Source: an uncultured Myxococcales bacterium (GTDB lineage Bacteria; Myxococcota_A; Polyangia; Polyangiales; Polyangiaceae). Taken from it: a DNA stretch of 31,690 nucleotides. The notes beneath the pieces were generated by a model, which saw only the letters and a program-made list of their open reading frames with translations, did no database searches and was not told the origin of the DNA. The stretch is from positions 1 to 31,690 of the forward strand of contig CALKVG010000139.1 in assembly GCA_937998045.1 (NCBI GenBank). The letters run 5' to 3'. Below, piece after piece: positions 24,959 to 31,690 of the stretch; position 1 is the first letter of the stretch, and each line of letters opens with the position of its first letter. The position numbers and the translations under genes were made by a program.

Positions 24959-27289
24959 TTACGCCGGGAGGGCCACGCGGCGGAGCCGAAGCGCGTTTCC
25001 GATCACGGAGACCGAGCTCAGGCTCATGGCGGCGCTCGCGAACATGGGACTGAGTAGCAACCCGAGCACCGGGTAGAGCACGCCGGCCGCAATCGGGATA
25101 CCGAGCGTGTTGTAGGCGAACGCGAGGAACAGGTTCTGCCGAATGTTGCCCATCGTCGCGCGGCTGATCGCTAGCGCCCGGACGATGCCGCCCAGATCCC
25201 CGCGGACGAGGACCACCTCCGCGCTCTGCATCGCGATGTCCGTTCCGGTGCCCATCGCGATCCCGACGTGCGCCTCCGCGAGGGCCGGGGCGTCGTTGAT
25301 GCCGTCGCCGGCCATTGCGACAATCCGCCCCTGCGCCTTCAGGCGAACAATAGCCTCGCCCTTTTTCGTCGGAAGCACTTCGGCCTCCACCTCGTCGATG
25401 CCGACCGCGCGCGCGACCACCATGGCGCTCGTGCGCGTATCACCGGTGAGCATGACGAGCCGGACGCCCTGCGACCGCAGCGCATCAACGGCCTCGCGCG
25501 CCTCCTCCTTGATGGAATCGCCGATTCCGAGCAAACCGGCGGCCTTGCCGTCCACAGCCACGAAGACGACCGTCTGACCATTCTCCCGCAGCACCTCTGC
25601 GCGCTCGCGCAACTCGGTGCTATCCGCCGCGAGCTCGCGGAGCAACGCCTCATTGCCCACCGCAACGTCATGGGACCCAACGCGCCCCGTAACGCCCTTG
25701 CCCGTGATCGAGCGAAACTCGCTGGCGTCCAGAAGAGCCGCGCCGTCCGACTTCGCGCGCGCAACAATCGCCAGGCCCAAAGGGTGCTCGCTGCTGCGCT
25801 CGAGTGCAGCCGCAAGCGCGACGACTGCGGGTTCGGCGAACCCGGGCGCTGCGACGACCGAGATAACGCGGGGCTTGCCTTCCGTAAGCGTGCCCGTCTT
25901 GTCGACGACGAGAGTGTCCACCGACCGAAGGATCTCGAGCGCCTCCGCGTCCTTGAACAAGACCCCCAGCGTGGCCGCGCGTCCGACGCCGACCATGATC
26001 GACATGGGCGTCGCGAGACCGAGCGCGCAGGGGCATGCGATGATCAGCACCGCGATGGCGTTCACCAGAGCATGCGCGAAGCGCGGCTCTGGGCCGATCA
26101 GCGCCCACACGGCGAAGGTGAGCACCGACACAACGACGACGGCAGGCACGAACCAGGCTGACACCCGATCGGCCAGTCGCTGGATCGTCGGCTGGCTGCG
26201 CTGAGCGGCGCTTACCAGCCGCACGATCTGCGCCAGCAGTGTGTCGCGCCCCACGCGCTCGGCGACCATGACGACGCTTCCGGTTAGGTTCACGGCACCT
26301 CCCGCGACCTGCGAACCGGGCGCCTTCTCGACCGGCATAGGCTCGCCCGTGATCATCGATTCGTCTACGGCACTAGCGCCTTCGAGAACACGACCGTCGC
26401 AAGGTACGCGCTCACCTGGACGCACGCGCAAGCGATCGCCGGGCTGCACCTGGTCGAGCGGCACGTCTTCGTCTGCGCCGTCGACACGAACGCGACGCGC
26501 GGAGTTCGGCGCAAGGCGCAACAGAGATCGGATGGCGCTGCCCGTGCGTCCGCGGGCGCGAAGCTCCAGGACCTGGCCGAGCAGGACGAGCACCGTGATG
26601 CCCGCCGCCGCCTCGAAATACACGCCCACGGTCCCGTCGGGGGCGCGAAGCGTCTCCGGAAAGAACCCAGGCGCGGCGGTTGCCACCGCGCTGAACACGT
26701 AGGCCGCGCCCGTACCGAGCGCGATCAGCGTGAACATGTTGGGGCTACGGTTCTTCACGCTGGCGGCGGCTCGCTCGAAAAACGGCCGGCCGGCCCAGAG
26801 CACGACGGGAGTGGAGAGCACGAGCTGGAGCCACTGAAGCGCGCGCGGCGACGCGAGGCGATGAAGCGGAACGGCAGGGATCCAGTCGGCCATGCCCAGC
26901 AGGAGCACGATCGCCGTCGGCGCCAGCGACCATACGAAGCGCCGAGTCATGTCGACGAGCTCGGTGCTCGGCTGCTCTTCGAGTGTCACCGTCCGTGGCT
27001 CGAGCGCCATGCCGCAGATGGGGCAGGTACCTGGCGCGTCGCGCACAATCTGCGGGTGCATCGGACAGACGTACTCGACCTTCGTCAACGGCTCCGGAGG
27101 GGACGCCGGCTCGAGTGCCATGCCGCATGTCGGACAGATCCCGGTCGCGGTCGCGCGCACCTCGGGATGCATCGGGCAGGTGTACTCGATGCGGACCGGT
27201 GCCATTTCGGTCGGCACTGGGGTCGCGCGTTCGGGCGCGCCGTGTCGAGCGTGCTCGTGGCTGCAGCAGGTCTGCTCGTGCGGTTCCAT
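24959..27289 (-). CDS. copA: CopA-type Cu(I) P1B-ATPase with two N-terminal CXMHP domains
   Basis: This 776-residue copper exporter lies in the inner membrane. The N-terminus has CCSHEHARH and then two heavy-metal-binding domains, at 36-61 (YTCPMHP...CPTCGM) and 73-98 (YVCPMHP...CPICGM), instead of HMA domains. Further on are TGEPMPVEK (actuator), the transmembrane CPC at 419-421, DKTGTLTEG with phospho-acceptor Asp463, SEHPLG and GDGINDAPAL. The last helices include FLAFAYNTLGIPIAAGVLYP, the Cu-ATPase signature with YN and later MSLSSVSV. This marks it as P1B-1, Cu(I)/Ag(I). ATG 27289 is taken as the start; GTG 27295 is an alternative. It is the first gene of the copper locus. Confidence 0.94.
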   Translation of the reverse strand: MEPHEQTCCSHEHARHGAPERATPVPTEMAPVRIEYTCPMHPEVRATATGICPTCGMALEPASPPEPLTKVEYVCPMHPQIVRDAPGTCPICGMALEPRTVTLEEQPSTELVDMTRRFVWSLAPTAIVLLLGMADWIPAVPLHRLASPRALQWLQLVLSTPVVLWAGRPFFERAAASVKNRSPNMFTLIALGTGAAYVFSAVATAAPGFFPETLRAPDGTVGVYFEAAAGITVLVLLGQVLELRARGRTGSAIRSLLRLAPNSARRVRVDGADEDVPLDQVQPGDRLRVRPGERVPCDGRVLEGASAVDESMITGEPMPVEKAPGSQVAGGAVNLTGSVVMVAERVGRDTLLAQIVRLVSAAQRSQPTIQRLADRVSAWFVPAVVVVSVLTFAVWALIGPEPRFAHALVNAIAVLIIACPCALGLATPMSIMVGVGRAATLGVLFKDAEALEILRSVDTLVVDKTGTLTEGKPRVISVVAAPGFAEPAVVALAAALERSSEHPLGLAIVARAKSDGAALLDASEFRSITGKGVTGRVGSHDVAVGNEALLRELAADSTELRERAEVLRENGQTVVFVAVDGKAAGLLGIGDSIKEEAREAVDALRSQGVRLVMLTGDTRTSAMVVARAVGIDEVEAEVLPTKKGEAIVRLKAQGRIVAMAGDGINDAPALAEAHVGIAMGTGTDIAMQSAEVVLVRGDLGGIVRALAISRATMGNIRQNLFLAFAYNTLGIPIAAGVLYPVLGLLLSPMFASAAMSLSSVSVIGNALRLRRVALPA

Positions 27290-27510
27290 TCGCACTACCC
27301 ATGCTGATGCACGGCCTGCACCGGGATTACACGAGCCCTTACCGATTTCTAGGAGGGGTTACGACGCGAGCCTAGGTGATCCAGACATCGTCCTCCGGGT
27401 CTTTTCGGCTGTTCGTCAAAACGGGCGCAGGCTCATCCGCGCGCAGCCACGGTTCGCGACTGTTGCCGAGGGAGCTGGCTTCAACAGCGACCGCACGGCT
27501 GGTTGCTCGA

Positions 27511-28025
27511 TCACCGCACGAACCGCACGCGGAGGTCGACGGCGCGGTCGACCGCGTTGCCGTCGCGATCGATCCCGGGGGCCCACCGTCTCTTCATGGC
27601 GCAGCGCTGGGCGGCCCGGCCGAAGCCATTTCCCGGGTCGTCGGGAACGGCGACGTCGCGCACCGCGCCCAACCTGTCTACGTCGACGCGGATGGACACC
27701 ACGGCTTCGTCGATCCCGGCGGCGTCGGCCTCCGTCGGAAACGGGCACGCCCACGCGAGACCGTCCGCCAGGGCAGGCTTTCGGGAGCGGTCAGGGCTCG
27801 ACACGACGGACGGAGCGGGATTCGGCGGCCCGGGCGAGGCTCGGAGCGCGGCGGGCGAAGCGCCCTGCGCCGCGGCGGTAGCGTCGGCCACCGTGGACGC
27901 GAAGCCCGTCACGAAAGCGTCCGTGAGATCCAGGACGTCGCTCGGGCCGCTCGCCTGCGTGAGCACCGCCGCGGCCTGCGCAGGAGCGGCTGTCGTCGCC
28001 CGTGGCCGCCTCCGGGCAGGTCCAC
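27511..28025 (-). pseudogene. TonB C-terminal domain fragment
   Basis: The frame encodes a C-terminal TonB-like domain: VVSIRVDVDRLGAVRDVAVP, then FGRAAQRCAMKRRWAPGIDRDGNAV, ending RAVDLRVRFVR. Before it lies SDVLDLTDAFVTGFASTVADA, typical of the linker in some myxobacterial TonB proteins. The N-terminal membrane anchor is missing. Near 28025 the sequence runs directly into an ExbD N-terminus in another frame. TonB transmits proton-motive force from ExbBD to outer-membrane transporters, and without its anchor this protein should be inactive. It is the 3' part of a deleted exbD-tonB region. Confidence 0.62.
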
Positions 28026-28166
28026 CGGCAAGCCCTGACGACGGACGATGAGCTTCGCCGTCACCATGAACACGATGAGCAGGACGAGCGTGATGTCGAC
28101 GAGCGGGGTGACGTTGATGCCCGTGATCGCGCCCGCCGGCGCGCGAGCCGAGGATCCGGCAGGCAT
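28026..28166 (-). pseudogene. Truncated ExbD
   Basis: From ATG 28166, preceded by GAGGAAGG, about 45 residues match ExbD. They include a short N-terminal tail and the single membrane helix with the conserved proton-channel Asp in INVTPLVDITLVLLIVFMV, then TAKLIVRRQGLPVDLP. ExbD proteins are usually about 140 residues with a periplasmic domain after this point. Here the periplasmic domain is missing and the sequence passes within a few bases into the TonB fragment. The frame ends at 27909. Confidence 0.66.
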
Positions 28167-28316
28167 GGATCAGCCCTTCCTCGAGGCGTCCATGTGCGTG
28201 GGCGCCTTCGAGGAGCGTCGAACGAGATGGGCTTGTCGAGCAGCTGGAAGTCGATGCGATTGGGGCTGAGGTACCGAACGGGCTTGACGACGGCGTCGAA
28301 CTCCTCGGCGGGGAGG

Positions 28317-28427
28317 TCACCGGTCGTCGATGTTGAACGCGTCCACGCCGAACGCCGTCACCGGGAAGTACCTCGTCTTGCCGCTGCCCGGAGGACCCGC
28401 GACCACGATCATCCGCGGACGCGCCAT
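28317..28427 (-). pseudogene. Truncated zeta-toxin-like P-loop kinase
   Basis: From ATG 28427 a 36-residue peptide has the Walker A motif in VVAGPPGSGKT, followed by FGVDAFNIDD. This resembles the start of zeta-toxin/AAA small kinases, which are usually 180-270 residues. It stops at 28319-28317, so nearly all of the protein is missing. The following 150 bases carry an unassigned frame (LPAEEFDAVVKPVRYLSPN) that does not continue it recognisably. It lies five bases downstream of a small antitoxin-like gene. Confidence 0.6.
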
Positions 28428-28432
28428 TCAGA

Positions 28433-28678
28433 TCAGCCGGTCTCGACGGTCGTGTCCGACTCGGGACGCATGTCGGGCGGCAGCTCGTTCGATACGAGAC
28501 TGCCGCCTGCGTCGATGACCCCTAATCGCTCGAGGCGAGCACGTTCGGCAGCGATCCTCGCTACAGCCATGGCCATCACGCGGCGCTCCCACTCCTCCTC
28601 GTCCTCGGGTCGATCGAGGTCGAGGTCGTCGAACGGGGCGCTCGGGATCGGCGACGGATCGCTCGCGTGCGAGTGCAC
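28433..28678 (-). CDS. Small acidic protein, antitoxin-like partner
   Basis: This 81-residue protein is acidic near the N-terminus (FDDLDLDRPEDEEEWERR) with a helical centre (AMAVARIAAERARLERLG). No DNA-binding motif is visible. Its start is GTG 28678 without a clear ribosome binding site. It ends five bases before the zeta-like kinase, in the arrangement of an antitoxin-toxin pair. Such small acidic partners of zeta-like kinases are known, but no family was firmly matched here. The partner kinase is truncated, so the module is probably dead. Confidence 0.5.
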   Translation of the reverse strand: MHSHASDPSPIPSAPFDDLDLDRPEDEEEWERRVMAMAVARIAAERARLERLGVIDAGGSLVSNELPPDMRPESDTTVETG

Positions 28679-29139
28679 AGAGGAAGCATGCCCGATCCGG
28701 GCTCCTTCGACCAGAACGTCCGAGGACCTCGCCGTCGCCGCGCAGGGCTGGGGCCGCCCAGCGCGAGCATCGCGTGCACCGCGAACTGGATGCCTACGCG
28801 GTGCCCCGAGCGACCACCAGAGCTCGGGCGGCGCGGCGATTGAGCGCGTCCGCGGTCGCTTCCGCCTCGCGCGAACGCGCGCGCGACCACGTTGCGGGTC
28901 GAAGGTTCAAAGCGTTTCTGGTCGCGGGTTCAAAGCGCCTTGGACGACCGCAAGGCCACGAAACGACTCACGTTCCGCAAAGTCTAGTTGCGCGGGGACG
29001 AACCGGCCGATCTCTACCTACAGGTTCATCGTGCCGAAGCCGAAGGACCGCCGGAAGATGCCGCACCTCTGGAAGAAGCGGATGGCCTAGCTCCAGGCGA
29101 ACGCCCGGCTGGAGGCTGCGCTCGACGTGTCCGTCCTGT
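28679..29139. other. Gene-poor stretch with a short direct repeat
   Basis: No recognisable gene is present in about 460 bases. An 11-base direct repeat GGTTCAAAGCG occurs at 28904-28914 and 28927-28937. A plus-strand frame ending at 29090 has STYRFIVPKPKDRRK near its C-terminus, which was not recognised. The stretch separates the zeta-like remnant from the nuclease cassette and may be scarred DNA. Confidence 0.45.
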
Positions 29140-29819
29140 CTATGGCCGGGGGACGTGGAAGGCCATGAAGGTGACGATGGCCTCCCGGTTCCGGTCCCCT
29201 GGGTGTTGGAGCACGGCCCTGAACCAGGTCTCCTCCGAGACGGGGACCTCCCGCTTGAAGAGGGCGTGCGCTCGGACGACCTCGGGCATCTTCTGGAGGA
29301 CCGTGGACATCTCGGTGTCCCGCACGAGGACCACGACGGCGCACTTGGTGTCGCGCCAGCTCATGTAGCCCATGAGCTGGTCGATGGCCTTGTTCAGACC
29401 GTCCGGCCCCTTCCAGAACTTGCACTCGGCGATGAAGACGTTCTTGCCCTCGACCCGGATCAGGATGTCGGTCTTGCCGATGCCGTTGAAGGTCTCGCCG
29501 GTCGCCGCTCCCTCAAACTGACCGTTCAACTGCACGAGGAAGTGGGTGCGGATGGTCTCTTCGTCGGCAACCGCAAATACGCCGGGACTGCGCTCCACCA
29601 CGAGCGTCATCTGGTGCATCGTGCGGAGGATGGCCTCGTAGTCGTCGTTCGAGATCGCCGGCTCCGGCTTGAACCCCTCCCGCGGAGCCGCCGGAAGCTG
29701 CGGCTCGATCCGGCGACGCCTGAGCGGAACAGCCACTGCTTGTTGTCCCCTCGCTGCGCGAGCCAGTCGAAGAGTTGCCCATCATGGAAGAGGACTGTCG
29801 CGTCGCGGCGTGAGCGCAT
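29140..29819 (-). CDS. PD-(D/E)XK nuclease-like protein, frameshifted
   Basis: The C-terminal 198-residue frame contains GKTDILIRVEGKNVFIAECKFWKG, in which Asp and then E-x-K follow the PD-(D/E)XK nuclease pattern. Upstream of it is ISNDDYEAILRTMHQM. The N-terminal part lies in another frame from ATG 29819 (MRSRRDATVLFHDGQLFDWL) and joins at about 29715-29725 if one base is added, giving about 226 residues. The protein may act on DNA or RNA, or may use the fold for binding only. It begins seven bases after the XRE regulator stop, in a three-gene cassette. Restriction-like or toxin-associated roles are inference. Confidence 0.66.
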
Positions 29820-29826
29820 GGGTCTT

Positions 29827-30324
29827 CTACCGGCTCCACTCCGACACGATGTCCGTCTCGGGCAGGTTAAGGGCGTTCGCGATCCGGTAGAGCGTGGACC
29901 TGCGCGGCATCGAGGGAGAGTTGAGCATCCTGCTCAGCGACGGCTGCGGGATGCCCGTCTTCTGGGCGACGGCGGACACACCCCCATGACGGTCGATGAT
30001 CTCGCGGAGCTTGGCCTTCTTGGCCATGACCTGCTGCGCAACGTCGCCGAGCTTCTCGAACTTGATGTACGGCTTCTTCAGCGGGGCTGGGGGTGCATCG
30101 CGGTAGTCATCGAGGGACTCCTGGATGTCGGCCACGATCTCGTCCTTCTCGGTCTCGTCGTTCGTGCCGAGCCAGAGGGCCATGAGGTCGAAGACCCCCT
30201 GATCGGTGCGCGCCAGCTCAGAGGCGGTGACGATGAAGTTCTGGTCCAGACCCGCCTTCTTCATCTCGACCATGATCGAGGCGAGCTTCATCACCTGCTT
30301 CGGGGTCGTCTTGAAGGGAATCAC
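29827..30324 (-). CDS. XRE-type regulator with N-terminal helical domain
   Basis: This 165-residue protein has a C-terminal helix-turn-helix (about residues 110-160): KLREIIDRHGGVSAVAQKTG, then IPQPSLSRMLN and TLYRIANALNL. The N-terminal 90 residues, KQVMKLASIMVEMKKAGLDQ onward, form a helical domain that probably binds the partner. It starts at GTG 30324, which overlaps the stop of the upstream gene as GTGA and has GAGGTG upstream. The order (toxin-like gene, XRE gene) is common in type II toxin-antitoxin loci with the antitoxin second. It likely represses the operon. Confidence 0.82.
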   Translation of the reverse strand: MIPFKTTPKQVMKLASIMVEMKKAGLDQNFIVTASELARTDQGVFDLMALWLGTNDETEKDEIVADIQESLDDYRDAPPAPLKKPYIKFEKLGDVAQQVMAKKAKLREIIDRHGGVSAVAQKTGIPQPSLSRMLNSPSMPRRSTLYRIANALNLPETDIVSEWSR

Positions 30325-30715
30325 AGCGCACCTCGGTAGATGTAGCGGCCCTGGGAGATCAGGTTCATGTGCGTCTTGAAGCGCGCCATCTTCCGCTGGT
30401 CCGTGGCGGCGTTGTTCTTGACGTACGCCTCGCAGAGAAACGCCGAGCGCGTGAAGGACATCACGGGCAGGCGAAGCTGGACCTGCCCGGGGCCAAGCTG
30501 GTGCCACTTCATCTTGTAGCCGTCGTGCAGGACCGTGGTCCCCTGCTTCGCGGGACCCAGAACTTCGAGTTGCTGAACTTGGCGTGGGGCGAAGGGATGC
30601 CGTCCTTCAGAAGCTCAACGTCAGGCCGAAGGACGGTCCTGTAGTCCTGGACGGTGAAGACGTTCGCGTGGCGGAGGTTCAGGTACGAGTCCAAGGCCCA
30701 CTCCGTGATGATCAC
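30321..30715 (-). CDS. Toxin-like protein paired with XRE regulator, frameshifted
   Basis: The reconstructed protein has about 130 residues. The N-terminal frame from GTG 30715 gives IITEWALDSYLNLRHANVFT and HAKFSNSKFWVP. The C-terminal frame gives MKWHQLGPGQVQLRLPVMSF and ARFKTHMNLISQGRY. Adding one base to the GGG run at 30552-30554 joins them through VPAKQGTTVLHDGYKMKWHQ. I recall similar proteins next to XRE genes, but a precise family name could not be fixed. A conserved basic-aromatic core (KFW, MKWH, FLCEAYVK) would suit a ribonuclease-like toxin. That role is inference. Confidence 0.6.
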
Positions 30716-30766
30716 CGGCCACGGCGGGCTCCCCGCAGGACCGGCGGATGAACCCGTCGCTCGCAT

Positions 30767-30784
30767 ATAACATTCGATAACATT
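30767..30784. promoter_or_regulatory. Direct repeat upstream of the toxin-like cassette
   Basis: ATAACATT occurs at 30767-30774 and again at 30777-30784, a 10-base period that places both copies on one face of the helix. It is an AT-rich island in GC-rich DNA, 50-70 bases upstream of GTG 30715. It may be an operator for the XRE protein or part of the promoter. Confidence 0.4.
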
Positions 30785-30847
30785 TCGAGGCCAGCTCCGC
30801 AAGTGCCTGCGTGATGCGCCTCGGGCGCCGGGACCTCTGCCGGATCC

Positions 30848-30895
30848 ACTTATCAGCCGGTGTAAGCGCCGATAAGTCCGCCCCCGAAGGGGCGG
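30848..30895. repeat. Two adjacent inverted repeats
   Basis: ACTTATC (30848-30854) and GATAAGT (30871-30877) form a perfect 7-bp inverted repeat with a 16-base spacer. Directly after it CCGCCCC (30878-30884), a CGAA loop and GGGGCGG (30889-30895) form a strong hairpin. They lie between the defence-like cassette and the recombinase remnant. The first could be a recombination or regulatory site; the second a transcript hairpin. Confidence 0.45.
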
Positions 30896-30947
30896 CAAGG
30901 AGCACCGGCATGAAGACTCTCCAGCTCACCGTCACCGAAGACCTTCG

Positions 30948-31460
30948 AGGCCGCCATCACGGAGCTGGATCGTCTCGCGCACCTTCCGAGCCTCCAGCAG
31001 CAGATCCAGGAGAAGGCCGCCCGCCGGGTGAAGGAGTTCAAGTCCGAGGCAAAGGAGAACTCCTCGGTCACCGAGAAGGAGCTGGCGAAGATCGACGCGA
31101 ACGTCCAGCGGTTGCTCACGTACATCCAGGAGAGCGACGAGAACGATCCGGCCGTCAAGGAGGTCGTGCGGCCGGCGCTCGCCGAGGCGGTCACGAGGCA
31201 ACGTGAGCTTCGGGCGAAGGTGGCTGCTCTCCGCGAAGAGCGGCCCGAGCACCGGCCGCCCACGGTCGATGAGATCGTCTCCCTCGCCCAAGACGTGCGC
31301 GCGAGGTTCAAGGAGGACCCGTTGGCCGCCCGCGAGCTGCTCCGGCACCTGCTCCTCGACGGCAAGGTCACCCTGACCCCCAACGAGGACGGCAGCTACA
31401 CGGCGGCCTCGATGCTCATCTGGGAGCGCCTGGCATGGAAGACGCGAAAGCCCCGGGGCG
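30948..31460 (+). pseudogene. Serine recombinase C-terminal remnant
   Basis: The frame encodes about 170 residues typical of the C-terminal coiled-coil part of large serine recombinases. It has FEAAITELDRLAHLPSLQQQ, a KELAKIDANVQRLLTYIQES segment, RPPTVDEIVSLAQDVRARFK, and LLLDGKVTLTPNEDGSY at the end. The catalytic N-terminal domain and zinc ribbon are absent, and the frame has a TGA just upstream with no start codon. ATG 30910 with AAGGAG belongs to another frame (MKTLQLTVTED), which meets this one at about 30945. The open frame runs on to 31522, into the tRNA gene. Such recombinases integrate elements at tRNA or other genes, so this is probably the scar of a lost or rearranged island. Confidence 0.62.
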
Positions 31461-31481
31461 GCTCAGGGCCGGCCGGGGCTT
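31448..31481 (-). terminator. Rho-independent terminator of the tRNA-fMet gene
   Basis: AAGCCCCGG (31448-31456) and CCGGGGCTT (31473-31481) form a 9-bp GC-rich stem with a 16-base loop. Read on the minus strand, the stem is followed by TTTCGCGTCTT, a weak T tract. It lies 20 bases downstream of the tRNA 3' end. Confidence 0.6.
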
Positions 31482-31500
31482 CGGAGGTAGTAGGAAACGA

Positions 31501-31577
<77 letters not shown>

Positions 31578-31583
31578 GAACGC

Positions 31584-31612
31584 CAAGTAGCCGATGCGCC
31601 CGAAGAGGGCAA
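31584..31612 (-). promoter_or_regulatory. Candidate promoter of tRNA-fMet
   Basis: On the minus strand TTGCCC (31612-31607) and TACTTG (31589-31584) are spaced by 17 bases. The start site would be close to the tRNA 5' end at 31577, which leaves almost no leader; tRNA precursors usually have a few bases. Box matches are moderate. Confidence 0.35.
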
Positions 31613-31690
31613 GCCCGTGTTCACCGAACCGCGCGAAAAGCCCGCCTGCAGGCTGCACCCGATGCTTCCCGCCGCCACGCCCCACTGCCC

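Noticed and set aside
27316..27350. GTAACC upstream of copA as an ECF -35 box
   Set aside because: On the minus strand GTAACC is seen, but no convincing -10 follows at 16-17 bases and no matching motif was found before the sigma gene.
28904..28937. GGTTCAAAGCG direct repeat resembling a tRNA T-loop, possible attachment site
   Set aside because: Only eight bases match the tRNA-fMet T-arm and no further tRNA sequence surrounds it.
28774..30339. 521-residue plus-strand open frame
   Set aside because: It runs opposite the nuclease and XRE genes, which have recognisable domains; the frame itself has none.

Overview
The window is GC-rich throughout and reads like the chromosome of a soil or sediment myxobacterium-type bacterium (Myxococcota or former deltaproteobacterium). 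This rests on the gene families seen: an ECF sigma factor with a Cys-rich tail of the CorE type, HME-RND copper genes with extra metal-binding domains, and small Cys-rich secreted proteins. The taxonomic call is inference. Most of the sequence is a metal and reactive-sulfur resistance island. At its right end lies an initiator tRNA gene next to the C-terminal remnant of a serine recombinase.

Layout. (1) 56-1383, minus: a 2OG-Fe(II) oxygenase and a DUF5672 glycosyltransferase-like gene, both frameshifted. (2) 1665-3999, plus: an arsenic operon, arsR - arsI (C-As lyase) - aquaporin - arsC, followed by a decayed arsN-like acetyltransferase. (3) 4783-8494, plus: a CsoR/RcnR-family repressor with its operator, a P1B-type ATPase with an unusual membrane motif, a His/Cys-rich secreted protein and an outer-membrane protein. 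A truncated GDT1-like gene follows at 8825. (4) 11806-8997, minus: ArsR-rhodanese fusion, ETHE1-like metallo-beta-lactamase, MFS transporter and a truncated DsrE, which together form a sulfane-sulfur operon. (5) 13248-12021, minus: three coupled genes of unknown function, divergent from a TetR regulator. (6) 27289-14055, minus: a 13-kb copper locus of CopA ATPase, CorE-like sigma factor, four small proteins, CusC, CusB, CusA and a beta-barrel protein. (7) 28678-27511, minus: remnants of a zeta-like toxin module and an ExbD/TonB pair. (8) 30715-29140, minus: a three-gene cassette (toxin-like protein, XRE regulator, PD-(D/E)XK nuclease). (9) Recombinase remnant and tRNA-fMet.

How the genes fit together. 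The arsenic operon covers arsenate reduction (ArsC), degradation of methylated or aromatic arsenicals (ArsI) and arsenite exit through a channel. The copper locus couples inner-membrane export (CopA) with transenvelope export (CusCBA), and a Cys-rich ECF sigma factor probably controls it. CXMHP/CPXCGM metal-binding domains occur four times in two of its proteins. The sulfur operon would sense and oxidise persulfides. Several genes carry single-base frameshifts, some in short homopolymers, so sequencing error must be weighed against real decay. Three deletion-type junctions (near 8997, 28025 and 28317) look like genuine remodelling.
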